A stretch of 64,000 nt of DNA from Komagataella phaffii GS115 (lineage: Eukaryota > Ascomycota > Pichiomycetes > Pichiales > Pichiaceae): positions 2,542,001 through 2,606,000 of the forward strand of contig NC_012963.1 in the NCBI RefSeq assembly GCF_000027005.1, written 5' to 3'. The notes beneath the pieces were generated by a model, which was not told the DNA's origin, ran no database searches, and worked only from the letters and a program-made list of their open reading frames with translations. Position numbers and translations under genes: made by a program. Numbering within the stretch: the stretch's first letter is position 1; each line of letters opens with the position of its first letter. This document shows, one piece after another, positions 28,695-37,604 of the stretch.

Positions 28695-28834
28695 AAACAG
28701 CAGCAAGGAAGATACCAAGCAATGGAAGGAAAAAAGCTCACATTATTTACAGGGTGATGCAGTAAACGATGCAGTAAACACTAAGCTGCAGAAATTTCAT
28801 AACTATGAAATTTACTTAGAAAAAATTATGCAGT

Positions 28835-30652
28835 TTAACTCTCGAACAAAAAGTCCAGCCTCTTAGAACCCAGGTTCTCCTTCTCAGCTCTGTCCAAGTA
28901 GGCAACTTTCTCTTCTTCACTAAGCTTCTCCCATTTTTGAGTCTTCCATCTGTTTCTCAGAATGTAGTATGTCTTGGAGACAACGTAGAGGGCAACGACT
29001 CCCAAAGAAATACCAATTAACTGTCTGTTACCTCTCTTGTACAAAGGCTTATCGTCTTCCCTGTAGATATAAGCACCAGCAATGTTCGACAATTGAACCA
29101 CAATGTTGAACAATGATGCACTTATTGTTCTAGTTCTAACCGAATATGAGTTACGGGAACATAGACCGATTAGTACCGGTTGGGGGACTGGGGCACCAAC
29201 AACGAACAGTTGCAACACATATTGTCCCCAGGGAGATATCTTTTCCACAGAGGTGTATTCAATGATAACCATAATAAGCAACCAGAATTGACACAATATA
29301 CCGATAATCAAACCTTCATTGAAGAACTCACTGACTAATGAAATAGCAATTGACATGATTCCCGCCAGAAACGAAGCAGGGATTGTTAAGAGATTGATCT
29401 CAGTGGTAGTGAACTCTAATGCCCTCAAAGTAAGAGTAAGGTATCTCTTTATCGGTATCTGGGGAATGGAAAATACCATGGCCAATGCGTATATAGGCCA
29501 TAGATCGTAGTCTCCCAACACTTTCCACAGTTCTTTTGGCGTAACAGACTGTCTATTGTGCATATCACTCTTAGAGGGGTCATCCCGCAACAACCGGTTT
29601 ACCATTATAGTTTCTTCTCTCTCTGAAAACCATCCCTTAGGGAATAACTTGGATTTGGTCTGTGTGGGACCCTGCACCATGATAAAGAAAGCAGCGATAC
29701 CGATAATGAGAGTAATACAACCTTCAATCAAGAAGAGATACTGCCATCCATAGTGGCCAAACGAATTGATTTTCAAAAGACCAATGGCAATCAAAGAACC
29801 GAGAATACCACTGAAAGCATTTGCACAGTAGAAAACACCAACCCGGACCGGGAGTTCAGTTCTTGTGTAAAAATAGGAAAGATACAGCATAATGTCTGGA
29901 ATGAAACCACCTTCCAAGAGACCAGTCAGGAATCTCAAAGCAAAGAAACTCTTCTTACCAGAAATCCAAAATTGGGCACCAGAAGCGATACTCCAAGCAC
30001 AAACTTGAATGGGGACCCAACGATCAGGACCAATCCTCTTACCGATCATTTGGGACGGAATTTCTGTGATAATGAAAGCAGCATTGAACAGATTTGACCC
30101 AACGTTGAAATCATCGGTAGTCAACCCAAGATCAGTCAAGAAACCAGCAGAGTTAGCCTGACTGATATTAGAACGATCCAGAGCCAAACTGAAGAATAGA
30201 ACGCATACCAGAACCAGAATGGTCCTATCCAGTTTCTTAACAATTTTTGTCTCTTCTCTCCAAGTCCAACGAGCGAGAGGGTCAAATCTGTGATAATCTT
30301 GATAGGTTGGCTTTGGATAGTAAACATCAGCGACATCTGGATCATCAAAGGCAGATGGCTGTGTAGCGATGGCATCGGGTTCAGTTTTTGTTTTCCTGCT
30401 GAAAAATGCACCAAAACTAGTTTTGTAAGCGTTTCTGACCAAAGGTTCACCCAGAGGTGGAATATCTGGTCTTTTCTCCGCAGAATCTTCTCGGATAGTT
30501 ACACCAGCAAAGTCTTTGGAAACTGCTCCTACTTTCTTCTTGATATTTTCGTGATTCACGGCGTGCCCGCTCTCAAGAGCAGTCGAAGTGGAATTACTCC
30601 CGATCGAGTAAGTGTCTGGTTCTTGAACCGCTTTCTTTTCGTTGTCAGACAT
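28835..30652 (-). CDS. Dal5-family anion:cation symporter permease
   Basis: A 605-residue major facilitator. An N-terminal cytosolic region of about 140 residues precedes 12 predicted spans. LVLVCVLFFSLALDRSNISQANSAGFLTDLGL at span 1 and RFLTGLLEGGFIPDIMLYLSYFYTRTELPVR at spans 4-5 are family hallmarks. The closest resemblance I recall is to the YIL166C (Soa1)-type branch of yeast allantoate-family permeases. These carry organic anions, sulfonates or vitamins; the substrate here is unknown. It is transcribed divergently from the YetA/rhamnogalacturonan-lyase-like gene across a 471-bp region with repeated elements, which suggests the transporter supplies that enzyme. The ATG is at 30650-30652, with a TATA-like sequence about 42 bp upstream. 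Confidence 0.78.
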   Translation of the reverse strand: MSDNEKKAVQEPDTYSIGSNSTSTALESGHAVNHENIKKKVGAVSKDFAGVTIREDSAEKRPDIPPLGEPLVRNAYKTSFGAFFSRKTKTEPDAIATQPSAFDDPDVADVYYPKPTYQDYHRFDPLARWTWREETKIVKKLDRTILVLVCVLFFSLALDRSNISQANSAGFLTDLGLTTDDFNVGSNLFNAAFIITEIPSQMIGKRIGPDRWVPIQVCAWSIASGAQFWISGKKSFFALRFLTGLLEGGFIPDIMLYLSYFYTRTELPVRVGVFYCANAFSGILGSLIAIGLLKINSFGHYGWQYLFLIEGCITLIIGIAAFFIMVQGPTQTKSKLFPKGWFSEREETIMVNRLLRDDPSKSDMHNRQSVTPKELWKVLGDYDLWPIYALAMVFSIPQIPIKRYLTLTLRALEFTTTEINLLTIPASFLAGIMSIAISLVSEFFNEGLIIGILCQFWLLIMVIIEYTSVEKISPWGQYVLQLFVVGAPVPQPVLIGLCSRNSYSVRTRTISASLFNIVVQLSNIAGAYIYREDDKPLYKRGNRQLIGISLGVVALYVVSKTYYILRNRWKTQKWEKLSEEEKVAYLDRAEKENLGSKRLDFLFES

Positions 30653-30693
30653 GCCTTGCAGAAGATTTTTCTACCCCATAACAAAGCTCCAGT

Positions 30694-30700
30694 TATATAT
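30694..30700. promoter_or_regulatory. Candidate TATA box of the permease gene
   Basis: TATATAT, about 42-48 bp upstream of the permease ATG; the sequence is self-complementary in its core and reads on the minus strand as ATATATA. Confidence 0.4.
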
Positions 30701-30796
30701 CAACCATAGGGGGGTTTGAAAACCATAGGAAGACGAAGAAGCACTCACTTCAGGCCAATTATAACATCATTATGGCTTGCAATCTTTTAGACTGAT

Positions 30797-30833
30797 AATG
30801 GTGGAAACACCCCTTTGAAAATGGTGGAAACAC
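30797..30833 (+). repeat. Direct repeat AATGGTGGAAACAC, two copies
   Basis: Perfect 14-bp copies at 30797-30810 and 30820-30833, 23 bp apart start to start (about two helical turns). This spacing and placement in a divergent promoter suggest a transcription-factor site. Confidence 0.6.
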
Positions 30834-31058
30834 TTAAATGACGGAGAAAAAGTTGGGACATACCACCTTGAATTGGTACCGTGGCTTTTTATTATGCACG
30901 AGAAACAAGCAATATCTGCATCTCAACTTAGATTACGCATTAAGATGAGCCACAGATTTGATTGTCGTCAGACTACAAAGGAAGGGGTTCATGAGTAATC
31001 GAGTTGCCAATCACTAATCAGCTCCCATTGTGTGACCACCCGTACCACTACTGATATT

Positions 31059-31069
31059 TTCCCACCATT
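31059..31069 (-). promoter_or_regulatory. Inverted near-copy of the AATGGTGG(A/G)AA element
   Basis: On the minus strand this reads AATGGTGGGAA, matching 10 of 11 bases of the repeat at 30797 and 30820. It lies 54 bp upstream of the lyase-like gene's ATG. Confidence 0.4.
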
Positions 31070-31123
31070 TTTCCGCTCTTGCATAGCTTCACTTTTAGGT
31101 TATTCTAAGAAAAAGAGGGACGG

Positions 31124-33745
31124 ATGGTTAAGCTTTGCCATAAAAAATCTCATCTCGAAACGTTGCCTCATGTCTTGTCGTTCGGTGTCCCGTGGAGATT
31201 AGGCGAACTTCATGAGAATGATTTGGATCGACTACAAATTGCATCTGCTTCAAGCCCACGGGCCTTGAGCTCAAAACCTCTCGCATATTGGCCGGATGGT
31301 TCCATCAAATGGTCTGCTCACTCCACTCTTGACGATGGAACACTAAGTGGTGACTTGTCTTTGGGACTCAAGGAGACGACGCATCAGGACACAACTGCAG
31401 TTTTTTCAATTCCCGAAACAAAAAATGTGGCTATTGAAACCCCTAACCTGCGAGTTGAGTTCGGAAATGCTGGTGATGATTGCGTTATCAAGAACCTAAA
31501 CGATACAGTCTACAATGGCCGTAGTCATTTGCAAGTAATCGATGAGTCAGCAAACACGCAAATCAGCGTAGATTCCAAAGTCCTATCTGTGGAAATAGAG
31601 TCACGATCTCACGTTCAGATTGTGGTCCTTGTCACTGGTGCTCATGTGATTGCTAATAAAGTCCCTACGCAGGTTCCGTATCAGCTTCGTTTTTATATTG
31701 GTCTGCATTCTGATGTCATAGCCGCACAACATACATTCTTGTACCAGCTTCCTGAAGGCCTCAGATTGAAAAGTTTAGGTATTTCATTTGACATTGACCT
31801 GGGTACTTCGCAGCCATTTAATAAATATGTAAGACTCGGTGGTTCAGAAGGTGGAGTACTTGCTGAAGCCTCTCAAAACCTTACTGGTCTTTGGAAACCG
31901 GTACCAAAAGCCATTTCAAAAGGACAAGTATTGGGAGAAAGGCTCCCAGACATTGCAGACTGGGACTATGAGTGGAAGGATCTCTTGAAGTACGTCGTAC
32001 GTTGGAATGATTTTAAACTCTCTCAGTTATCGCCCTATGGGTTTGAACTGAAAAAAAGAGTTTCCGAAAAGAACTCTTGGGTTAAAATATCTTCAGGAAC
32101 GAAGAGTGATGGAACTGCTTTTGTCGGTTCGTCTAAACGAGGGTTAGGAATCGGTCTGAAAAATTTCTGGGAGCAATATCCCGTGGGCCTAGAAGTTGCC
32201 AACTTAGACTTAAACCTAGCAACTCTGACTCTTTGGTTGTATTCGCCCGACAGTGAACCTATGGATTTAAGGCCTTATCAAAACTTGGATTTGCCTACTT
32301 ATGAAGAGCAATTGGATGCAATGAAGATCACCTACGAAGATTGGGAGCCAGGTTTCTGCGACCCTTACGGGATTGCTAAAACCCACGAGTTCCAACTTTG
32401 GACTCCAAAGTCAACTCCTTCAAAAAAAGAGTTTCAGAAATTCTCAAACACTGTAAGGGCAACAAATCTAATTGTTCCTGAGGCTCAACATATTTTCAAG
32501 ACTAGAGTGTTTGCTGACTACTGGGCACCAGGTCCGCACATAGCCCCAGGAGCTGATGCTTCTGGTGTCGATTCCAATCTCGAGTTCCTCTTTGATTATT
32601 ATGAAGCTCAGATTAAAGAGAACAGTTGGTATGGATTTTGGGACTTTGGGGACGTGATGCATACTTATGATGCGGACCGACATTGCTGGAGATATGATGT
32701 TGGAGGTTATGCTTGGGACAACTCAGAATTATCAACTGACCTTTGGTTGTGGCTATACTTTTTACGTACTCAGGATATACGGGTCTGGGATGTTGCGAAA
32801 GCCATGACTAGACACACCGGTGAAGTTGATGTCTACCATAGTGGAAAATGGAAGGGTCTAGGCACCAGGCACGGCGTGCAGCATTTTGGAGACAGTTGCA
32901 AACAGCTCAGAATCTCCAACGCTTTATACCGCAGATTTTTCTTCTATTTGAGTGGAGGCGACGAACGTACTGGTGAGCTTATGCAAGAACTGATCGACTC
33001 ACAAAATTCTCTAACCGTGCTTGACTCTCATAGAAAAGTGAGAAAGGCTCCAGACGTACTACCCCCTAGACATGTGCTGGTAAATATAGGAACAGATTTT
33101 ACAGCCTTAGCATCGGCATGGTTCACTAACTATGAGCGTCGTTCTTCCGGTTGGCAGAGGTCGGAGAAGCTTATTAAAGGGTTTCTCAAGACGTTTGAGG
33201 TATTAGATTATGGCTTTGCGACTGGCACTGTTCTAATGAACTTGGATAATGGTCAAATAACCAAACCTTCTTTGCCATTGGCGCCATATGCTATATCCCA
33301 TCTTTCATCAGTATTTGGTTTAACAGAAATACTGAGTGAATTATTTATAAACTTCCAGAATGACGACTTGATTGAAGCTGTGAAACGAGAGTGGATTCGT
33401 TACAGTTTGGCCTACAACGGCGGAGAAGAGAAACAGCTTGAACTTTACGGGTTCAGCTTCGGAGATAAAATTCTTCGACAGGGGCATGCCAGGTTAATCT
33501 CTCATTCGAGTGTTTTAACAAACGATGAGTCTTTGCAGAAGGAAGCTTGGAATCAATTTTTCACTTTGACTGATGAAACCGAGTACAAGGGAAAACAATG
33601 GACTACAGAAAAGCTCGATACGTCTGAAACAGTCAACAAACAGTCTGCTGCTTGCGGATGGATCACTACCAATATTACCGCACAATACGGAATTGCAGCT
33701 CTGGCACTATTGGGCCGAGATGCATACTGGGCTGGTCAAAACTAG
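31124..33745 (+). CDS. YetA / exo-rhamnogalacturonan-lyase-like protein
   Basis: An 873-residue protein with the three-part architecture of YetA and fungal exo-rhamnogalacturonan lyases (PL26 type): an N-terminal domain (to about 90) with LPHVLSFGVPWRLGEL and LAYWPDGSIKWSAHS, a central beta-sandwich (about 90-440), and a C-terminal alpha/alpha toroid. The toroid has WYGFWDFGDVMHTYDADRH and WRYDVGGYAWDNSELSTD (about 500-535) and YHSGKWKGLGTRHGVQHFGD. Such enzymes cleave rhamnogalacturonan oligosaccharides from an end. No signal peptide is visible, so I infer an intracellular enzyme acting on imported oligosaccharides. S. cerevisiae has no homologue I know of. I assigned the family from memory of motifs; the reaction and substrate are inferred. 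It is divergent from a Dal5-family permease. Confidence 0.7.
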   Translation: MVKLCHKKSHLETLPHVLSFGVPWRLGELHENDLDRLQIASASSPRALSSKPLAYWPDGSIKWSAHSTLDDGTLSGDLSLGLKETTHQDTTAVFSIPETKNVAIETPNLRVEFGNAGDDCVIKNLNDTVYNGRSHLQVIDESANTQISVDSKVLSVEIESRSHVQIVVLVTGAHVIANKVPTQVPYQLRFYIGLHSDVIAAQHTFLYQLPEGLRLKSLGISFDIDLGTSQPFNKYVRLGGSEGGVLAEASQNLTGLWKPVPKAISKGQVLGERLPDIADWDYEWKDLLKYVVRWNDFKLSQLSPYGFELKKRVSEKNSWVKISSGTKSDGTAFVGSSKRGLGIGLKNFWEQYPVGLEVANLDLNLATLTLWLYSPDSEPMDLRPYQNLDLPTYEEQLDAMKITYEDWEPGFCDPYGIAKTHEFQLWTPKSTPSKKEFQKFSNTVRATNLIVPEAQHIFKTRVFADYWAPGPHIAPGADASGVDSNLEFLFDYYEAQIKENSWYGFWDFGDVMHTYDADRHCWRYDVGGYAWDNSELSTDLWLWLYFLRTQDIRVWDVAKAMTRHTGEVDVYHSGKWKGLGTRHGVQHFGDSCKQLRISNALYRRFFFYLSGGDERTGELMQELIDSQNSLTVLDSHRKVRKAPDVLPPRHVLVNIGTDFTALASAWFTNYERRSSGWQRSEKLIKGFLKTFEVLDYGFATGTVLMNLDNGQITKPSLPLAPYAISHLSSVFGLTEILSELFINFQNDDLIEAVKREWIRYSLAYNGGEEKQLELYGFSFGDKILRQGHARLISHSSVLTNDESLQKEAWNQFFTLTDETEYKGKQWTTEKLDTSETVNKQSAACGWITTNITAQYGIAALALLGRDAYWAGQN

Positions 33746-33814
33746 TAGTAGTAAATATCATTTTATGCGTTCTTAATATGTATTATCACCTGAGTGGATT
33801 CTGCTTTGTTTATG

Positions 33815-35866
33815 TTACCAATCTTCACCGTCGTCTTCGTCATCACTTCGAGCTACTTTTTGTTTTCTATTGTTTAAAGCTGCTGCTAGAGCATCGGCCA
33901 AAGATGCAGGTTGGCCGGGCGTTGGCGCAGTATTTGCAGTTGTAGTAGGAGGAGGGACTTCACCTCTGGCTTCCTGAAGTAAAACCGATGGCTTTTCTAG
34001 CTTGCTTTTATCAGTCTTTCTTAAACTGGAAAGACCTGCGCTTTGGATGGAGCTCAATAGAGCACTTCGATCACCACTCACAGGAGGCAATGAAGCTTGT
34101 GGAGCATCAGAAGAGCCGTTTTGTGGTGGAAGCGGAGGGGGTGGAGGTCCACCGCCCGTTGACATCTGTGGAGGAGGAGGTGGCGGTGGGGGAGGTCCGT
34201 TGGAACTGACCTGTGGAGGCATTGGAGGAGCAGGAGGGGGACCACTACCAGTACTACCTTGAGGGTGCATTGGCGGAAGCGGTGGAGGTGCAGATGCACC
34301 TGGTTGACCAAAGCTTGATGCTGGGGTAGGTGGTACGCTACGCTGTGGTTGTTCAAAAGCAGTCTGGGGAATAAAGGCACCAGGTTGTTGTTCTCCATAT
34401 TGCGGAGTATGCTGAGTGTTAGCCCGTGGCGGCGGAGGAACTGCATTCCTAGATGGAGGTGGAGGGGGAGCATTGGAACGTCTTGGCTGAGGTGCTGGCG
34501 GAGGAACTCGGTTCCCTGTAGCTCGAGGGGGAGGTGGTGGTGGAACCTGTCTTCCTCCACCAGGACCAGGGCTATTGCCCATTGGTGATCCAGGCTGAGG
34601 CACGAACGGAGGAGGCACATTGTTCCTTGAGGGAGGAGGAGGAGGTACCGCATTTCTCTGTGGAGCTTGATTACCTGGAGGACGAGGAACCCCCTCTCTT
34701 TGCAGATTGGGATTGCTTGGGGTTGAACCATAAGAAAACTGTGGCCCAGCAGGGCGAGCGGCGGTAAGAGAAGAAGGTGGAGGTCCGTTTGCTTGTTGTC
34801 CTATAAACGCCATCGGAGGAGGAGCTCTGAATACCCGCTTTGGTGGTTCAGCCTTTGGAACGGCAGTATTTTCATTGTGGTGCTCATGAGATTCTGGAGG
34901 AGTAACGGAAGCTGGTACCGAACTCTCACGACTAATTTCAGAGGAGATATCCGGCGTAGGCACATGAGGAGGGGGAGATATCTTTGGCGGTAATGATCTC
35001 TGGAAATTAGAAGGCGGTGCAAAATTATACTCATCATCATTGGGAGCGGGAGTTGGTGACCCAGTAGGATCTCGAGATAGAGGGGGCGGGGGAGGCGGAG
35101 GCGCCTTCTTCGATTTCTTGATTGAAGATGTATTACTTTCATGGGTCTTGGATTGGGCAGACCGTTGATACTTTCTGGGAATTGGTGGTTCCAGACCGAC
35201 CAAAGGACCTCCTTGCTGTTTGATATAATCCTTGATGAATTGTCTATTCTCGGCGATCATATCTTCTGTAATACCAGCATTAGCAAGTTCGTTATATAAT
35301 GAACGCCATTCAGGGGGAGGTTGATCTTCGTAGTAGATAACTCCTTTTGCATGTCTTGATCTTTGTTGAGTAGTATAATCATCAGCTGTGGTGGTACCAA
35401 TATCTCCACGGGGTCCAACAATCTTGGTAGGCTCAATTCGATTTTTCAGCGCTATAGCGTTCTTGTTTTGAAGCGTCTTCTTGGATCCATGCTTCTGCCT
35501 TTGAGCAACCCGTTTGTGAAAATGAGAAGCATCTTTGATATCTTCGAATAGTAATCCAGCGTAACAATCTTCTAATTCAAAAGTGTGGAAAAAGGACCGA
35601 TCTTGGTTATACTCAAAATTTACATAAAGCTCTTGATCCCATATGACACCTCTCTGTCCCTTTATGTCAACCAGTTTCAGGAAAAAGGTGTGGCCCACCA
35701 AATCATCTACGAAGGCCACTGCGCCTGATAAACCTGTGAAGGTCCATTCGTTAGGTTCAGGGTACGCAATGTAAAGCCTCGCAACCGTGCAATCAATGAT
35801 CTTATTGGAGGCCCCTGGAATTGATCGCTTCACGATCTCCTTATCTGAGTTAGTCAGGATTCCCAT
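33815..35866 (-). CDS. LAS17: Las17, WASP homologue, Arp2/3 activator
   Basis: A 683-residue WASP protein that promotes branched actin assembly at endocytic patches. An N-terminal WH1/EVH1 domain (about 1-130) contains VARLYIAYPEPNEWTFTGLSGAVAFV and FFHTFELEDCYAGLLF; it binds verprolin (Vrp1). A long proline-rich region follows (about 235-595, many PPPPP SH3 ligands). The WH2 actin-binding motif is DRSALLSSIQSAGLSSLRK (599-617). A central helix LADALAAALNNRKQKV (657-672) and the acidic Arp2/3-binding end DDEDDGEDW with its terminal tryptophan complete the VCA region. No CRIB domain is seen, as in yeast Las17 (633 residues). The GGAGG-rich complementary strand explains many shadow frames here. 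Confidence 0.94.
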   Translation of the reverse strand: MGILTNSDKEIVKRSIPGASNKIIDCTVARLYIAYPEPNEWTFTGLSGAVAFVDDLVGHTFFLKLVDIKGQRGVIWDQELYVNFEYNQDRSFFHTFELEDCYAGLLFEDIKDASHFHKRVAQRQKHGSKKTLQNKNAIALKNRIEPTKIVGPRGDIGTTTADDYTTQQRSRHAKGVIYYEDQPPPEWRSLYNELANAGITEDMIAENRQFIKDYIKQQGGPLVGLEPPIPRKYQRSAQSKTHESNTSSIKKSKKAPPPPPPPLSRDPTGSPTPAPNDDEYNFAPPSNFQRSLPPKISPPPHVPTPDISSEISRESSVPASVTPPESHEHHNENTAVPKAEPPKRVFRAPPPMAFIGQQANGPPPSSLTAARPAGPQFSYGSTPSNPNLQREGVPRPPGNQAPQRNAVPPPPPSRNNVPPPFVPQPGSPMGNSPGPGGGRQVPPPPPPRATGNRVPPPAPQPRRSNAPPPPPSRNAVPPPPRANTQHTPQYGEQQPGAFIPQTAFEQPQRSVPPTPASSFGQPGASAPPPLPPMHPQGSTGSGPPPAPPMPPQVSSNGPPPPPPPPPQMSTGGGPPPPPLPPQNGSSDAPQASLPPVSGDRSALLSSIQSAGLSSLRKTDKSKLEKPSVLLQEARGEVPPPTTTANTAPTPGQPASLADALAAALNNRKQKVARSDDEDDGEDW

Positions 35867-36089
35867 GGAAACAAACTTGATTGACTAGAAGTTGAAGTAA
35901 AACGTCCTCTTTGAAAGAGCACCTACGAGACCTGGATATCTAGATTCGCGAAGCCTCACTAGACCCAAAATTACCCGGCTATATGGACTAAAGTATGGGG
36001 AACTTCCATCTATATAAGGGAAGGTATCCCAGTTATCCCCTCTCCTTTCATTATTACGATTAGTTTCTCTTGCCAACTCTGCTCTTCTG

Positions 36090-37100
36090 CTAATTCTTCG
36101 CGTCGAACTTCTCTTTCCAGACGGTGAACCACTTTATTTTCTTGTCGTCGTTTCCACAGCACCGCAAGACCAATTCAAACAGTTTCCCACACTCTGTCTC
36201 TAGATCTTGATACAGAGCACTGCTTTCTTCAGAATCTTGGTTCATGGTTAAGCTGATTACAATTTCGTCGACAAAATAGCTCAACTTTCTTTGGTTGTTA
36301 GCCAACTTGTCGATCTCCTGTCCTGTTAGAAATGTGTAAGATTTGACAGACAAAGGGTTCAAGAGAAGCATGATCAGCTTGAACTTATCTCTGAAATAAC
36401 TTGCTTTTTCTAGCAGCTTTCCATCTACAATGACCTCTTCTTCGTCATCAGCCTCGTCGATACCAAACGGATCACCACTGAAAGAACTTGGATCTTCAAT
36501 CCATTCCTCAAATTCCTCCAATGCATCCTTTATCAACCTTTTAGATTGGTTACTTGTTTCCTTTAACAAAAATGGACTTCCTTGCTCACAGACACTCTTC
36601 AGCCCATCAATGGCTTCCCAAAGTTTTGCAACGGGAGCCAGTCTTGTATCGTCTTCCACGTGTTCATTCACACTGGATTCCCCCAGTTTCTGATATTCTG
36701 ACGATATCTCAGAGGTCAAAACTAAACATTTTTCTATTCCTGATAGCACAGCGTCGACAAACAGATTTGAGAGTTTTTCTCTGCTCTGCAGGGAATTCAG
36801 CTGAGACGCTATGGATACCATCAGTATCTGTGTTTCTCCAAACTTCTCTGTTTGACGATAAGCCGGACCGGATTGTAAAGGGGCTTTGAATACCAATCCC
36901 ATTTTGGTGGATTCGTTGTGCAATAGTTTACTCACTTTGACTAATTCATTGACAGGATCCTCCAATGTGGTGGGTTGGATATCCTTTGTCGATGATGACT
37001 TTTGAATTGTTCCTATGATGTTGCTCCAGTAGGTTGACTCCTCTTGCAGAGATGCCAACTTTTTCCTCAAATCGCCTTGAGAAGGTCCTTTTTCTGTCAT
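36090..37100 (-). CDS. GCIP/cyclin-D1-binding-protein-like protein (tentative)
   Basis: A 336-residue, mainly helical, acidic protein. The pattern of a central helical region (LVKVSKLLHNESTKMGLVF, then AKLWEAIDGLKSV and LIKDALEEFEEWIED), an acidic DPFGIDEADDEEE loop at about 208-220 and a second helical half resembles the Grap2/cyclin-D-interacting protein (GCIP, CCNDBP1) family. That family occurs in filamentous fungi and animals and has no well-characterised S. cerevisiae member that I know. Function in yeast is unknown. There is no signal peptide or membrane span. It starts 139 bp from the divergent POP8-like gene. The assignment rests on pattern memory only. Confidence 0.5.
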   Translation of the reverse strand: MTEKGPSQGDLRKKLASLQEESTYWSNIIGTIQKSSSTKDIQPTTLEDPVNELVKVSKLLHNESTKMGLVFKAPLQSGPAYRQTEKFGETQILMVSIASQLNSLQSREKLSNLFVDAVLSGIEKCLVLTSEISSEYQKLGESSVNEHVEDDTRLAPVAKLWEAIDGLKSVCEQGSPFLLKETSNQSKRLIKDALEEFEEWIEDPSSFSGDPFGIDEADDEEEVIVDGKLLEKASYFRDKFKLIMLLLNPLSVKSYTFLTGQEIDKLANNQRKLSYFVDEIVISLTMNQDSEESSALYQDLETECGKLFELVLRCCGNDDKKIKWFTVWKEKFDAKN

Positions 37101-37239
37101 TCTGTGAATCTTCTATCTGCGTATTTTGATCCTGTTCAGTAGGATTTTTTTTTGTTTTCTCAGTTTTCTATCTGATTTTTTTTTTCATGTTTGAGCTCTT
37201 GAGAAAATCTCTATCAATTTGAACACCAGTTTGTTATTT

Positions 37240-37599
37240 ATGTCCCCGTGGAAGTTAAACTTGTCTCATGACTGGTTCTACTTTAGATTACAAATACCCC
37301 AGACCAACGCTACAGTTGATTTGATCACCTGGAAGCTACTTGTCTCACATGCTCTTAACTTGTACGGTCTCCTAGGCCAAAGCTTACACTTTGATATCTT
37401 ACACAACGAACGAAATACCTGTATTATACGGTGCTATGAGACAGATAGACAAACTTTTACAACTGCTATCACTACTATAACCTGGGAATTGAAGGAAGCA
37501 GGACTTGAAGGTGAAGGATACTGTTGTCTAAGAATACTCAACAGCAGCAAGTACCTCTTGGGAGTTACAGAGGATAGGCATCCAGTGAGTTGTAGATGA
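37240..37599 (+). CDS. POP8: Probable RNase P/MRP subunit Pop8
   Basis: A 119-residue protein resembling Pop8, a small subunit of RNase P and RNase MRP, which process tRNA and rRNA precursors in the nucleus. Matching features are the opening YFRLQIPQTN strand, DLITWKLLVSHALNLYGLLGQSLHFDIL and the closing CCLRILNSSKYLLGV. This is an Alba/Pop5-Rpp14-like alpha-beta pattern, and the length is near yeast Pop8 (133). The frame opens at a TTG (37219); the first ATG is at 37240. Its stop lies 5 bp from the convergent PHAF1-like stop. Small and diverged, so the name is tentative. Confidence 0.55.
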   Translation: MSPWKLNLSHDWFYFRLQIPQTNATVDLITWKLLVSHALNLYGLLGQSLHFDILHNERNTCIIRCYETDRQTFTTAITTITWELKEAGLEGEGYCCLRILNSSKYLLGVTEDRHPVSCR

Positions 37600-37604
37600 A
37601 TGAA

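Larger units (their letters stand above)
30653..31123. promoter_or_regulatory. Divergent promoter between permease and lyase-like gene
   Basis: 471 bp shared by two divergent genes. TATATAT lies at 30694-30700 for the permease. AACCATAGG is repeated at 30702-30710 and 30721-30729, with G6 after the first copy. A 14-bp direct repeat lies at 30797-30810 and 30820-30833, and an inverted near-copy at 31059-31069 close to the lyase-like gene. CCCCT and AGGGG tetra/pentamers, possible stress or Mig1-type sites, are present. Confidence 0.6.
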
